In this document: piece after piece, positions 5,056-5,696 of the stretch
Layout: the number at the start of each line of letters is the position of its first letter
Position numbering within the stretch: the stretch's first letter is position 1
Source of the DNA: an uncultured bacterium
GTDB lineage: Bacteria; Bacteroidota; Bacteroidia; Sphingobacteriales; Sphingobacteriaceae
Assembly: GCA_903958995.1 (NCBI GenBank)
Contig: CAJBVG010000091.1
Span: forward strand, 1-5,696
Length of the DNA: 5,696 nucleotides
Direction: 5' to 3'
Notes under the pieces: model-generated
Databases searched by the model: none
The model's input: the letters and a program-made list of their open reading frames with translations, nothing else
What the model was told of the DNA's origin: nothing
Made by a program: the position numbers and the translations under genes

Positions 5056-5696
5056 ATGAGAGAAGAAGATAATATTTATCAAGAGTTAGATCAAAGTTTC
5101 CGCGACTCTGTCGCAACAATAGATAATAAAGGCAAGAGGGTTTGGGTGTACCCTCAGAAACCAAAGGGCAGGTTTCATCAATACCGAGGGATGGTTGCCA
5201 TCGCTTGTTTGATACTGCTCTTTGGCATGCCTTTTATTCGTCTGAATGGTGAACCGTTTATGATGTTGAATGTTCTTCAACGTAAGTTCATTATTTTCGG
5301 ACTCGTTTTTGGCCCACAAGATTTTGCACTTCTAGGCTTAACCATGATCACCTTTATGGTGTTCGTGATTTTGTTTACTGTAGTGTATGGTCGTTTGTTC
5401 TGCGGCTGGACTTGCCCACAAACCGTGTTTCTGGAAATGGTATTTCGAAAATTCGAATACTTAATTGAAGGAGATGCAAATAAACAACGTGCACTTAATA
5501 AAGCACCTTGGACTTTCAATAAAATTTGGAGAAAAACAGTTAAACATATTGTGTTTTTTGTGATCTCATTTTTAATTGCAAATACTTTCCTTGCTTATCT
5601 TATCAGCACTGATGAGTTATTTAAAATCATCTCGGAGCCTTTCGAAAAACACATTGGTGATTTAACTTCATTGTTATTATTTACCGGTGCGTTCTA
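5056..5696 (+). CDS. ccoG: Cytochrome c oxidase accessory protein CcoG (RdxA/FixG family), 5' part only
   Basis: The frame opens with ATG at 5056, one base after the ccoP stop, and runs off the right edge after 213 codons of a protein normally about 460-480 long. The N-terminus has the family features F-R-D-S-V-A-T-I-D (15-23), K-R-V-W-V-Y-P and K-G-R-F-H-Q-Y-R-G (37-45). A TM helix (about 46-60) follows, then a conserved G-E-P-F-M-M-L-N / Q-R-K-F segment (65-78). A second helix leads to the hallmark G-R-L-F-C-G-W-T-C-P-Q-T-V-F (about 111-124), followed by E-Y-L-I-E-G-D. Another TM segment lies near 163-182. CcoG is an inner-membrane iron-sulfur protein reported to reduce Cu(II) to Cu(I) for CuB assembly. 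The C-G-W-T-C cysteines are visible, but the 2x[4Fe-4S] ferredoxin domain lies beyond the window. The 1-nt gap to ccoP implies translational coupling. Confidence 0.95.
   Translation, partial: MREEDNIYQELDQSFRDSVATIDNKGKRVWVYPQKPKGRFHQYRGMVAIACLILLFGMPFIRLNGEPFMMLNVLQRKFIIFGLVFGPQDFALLGLTMITFMVFVILFTVVYGRLFCGWTCPQTVFLEMVFRKFEYLIEGDANKQRALNKAPWTFNKIWRKTVKHIVFFVISFLIANTFLAYLISTDELFKIISEPFEKHIGDLTSLLLFTGAF

Noticed and set aside
5277..5519. 80-codon minus-strand open frame within ccoG
   Set aside because: It is antisense to the conserved C-G-W-T-C-P-Q region of CcoG, so it is a shadow of that gene.

Overview
The window looks like part of a chromosome of a low-GC, aerobic or microaerobic Bacteroidota, probably of the Chitinophagia/Sphingobacteriia type (lineage is inference). 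Four things support this. The first gene ends in a type IX secretion (T9SS) C-terminal sorting domain. The cytochrome cbb3 oxidase has the Bacteroidota layout, with a fused CcoN-CcoO and a CcoP carrying one heme c site. Shine-Dalgarno sequences are weak or absent. The best promoter candidates resemble the Bacteroidota -7 element TAnnTTTG.

Layout: (1) 1-623, plus strand, is the 3' end of a secreted T9SS cargo protein. (2) 624-805 is a convergent intergenic gap with no gene, holding four short-period repeat arrays; no clear hairpin terminator was seen. (3) 806-1201, minus strand, is a group III truncated hemoglobin. (4) 1202-1324 is a divergent regulatory region with two FNR-type dyads, each with a -7-like element facing outwards at the same distance. 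(5) 1325 to the right edge, plus strand, is a tightly packed cbb3 oxidase operon: ccoS, fused ccoNO, ccoQ-like, ccoP and the first 213 codons of ccoG. Gaps are 17, 10 and 1 nt, with a probable 8-nt overlap between ccoQ and ccoP.

The operon encodes a high-affinity terminal oxidase. CcoNO is the catalytic heme b/b3-CuB subunit joined to a membrane-anchored monoheme cytochrome c. CcoP brings in electrons through a second cytochrome c, CcoQ is a small single-helix subunit, and CcoS and CcoG help insert heme and copper. The divergent hemoglobin binds O2 or NO-type ligands and probably belongs to the same low-oxygen response, because the shared intergenic region holds two Crp/Fnr-type sites.

The window is mostly well-understood respiratory machinery, and I found no convincing wholly new system. 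The most notable points are the mirror-symmetric FNR-site/promoter arrangement between hemoglobin and oxidase, the duplicated 'signal-like helix + Ala/Thr linker + TM helix' module at the N-terminus of CcoP, and the composite repeat arrays at 631-802.
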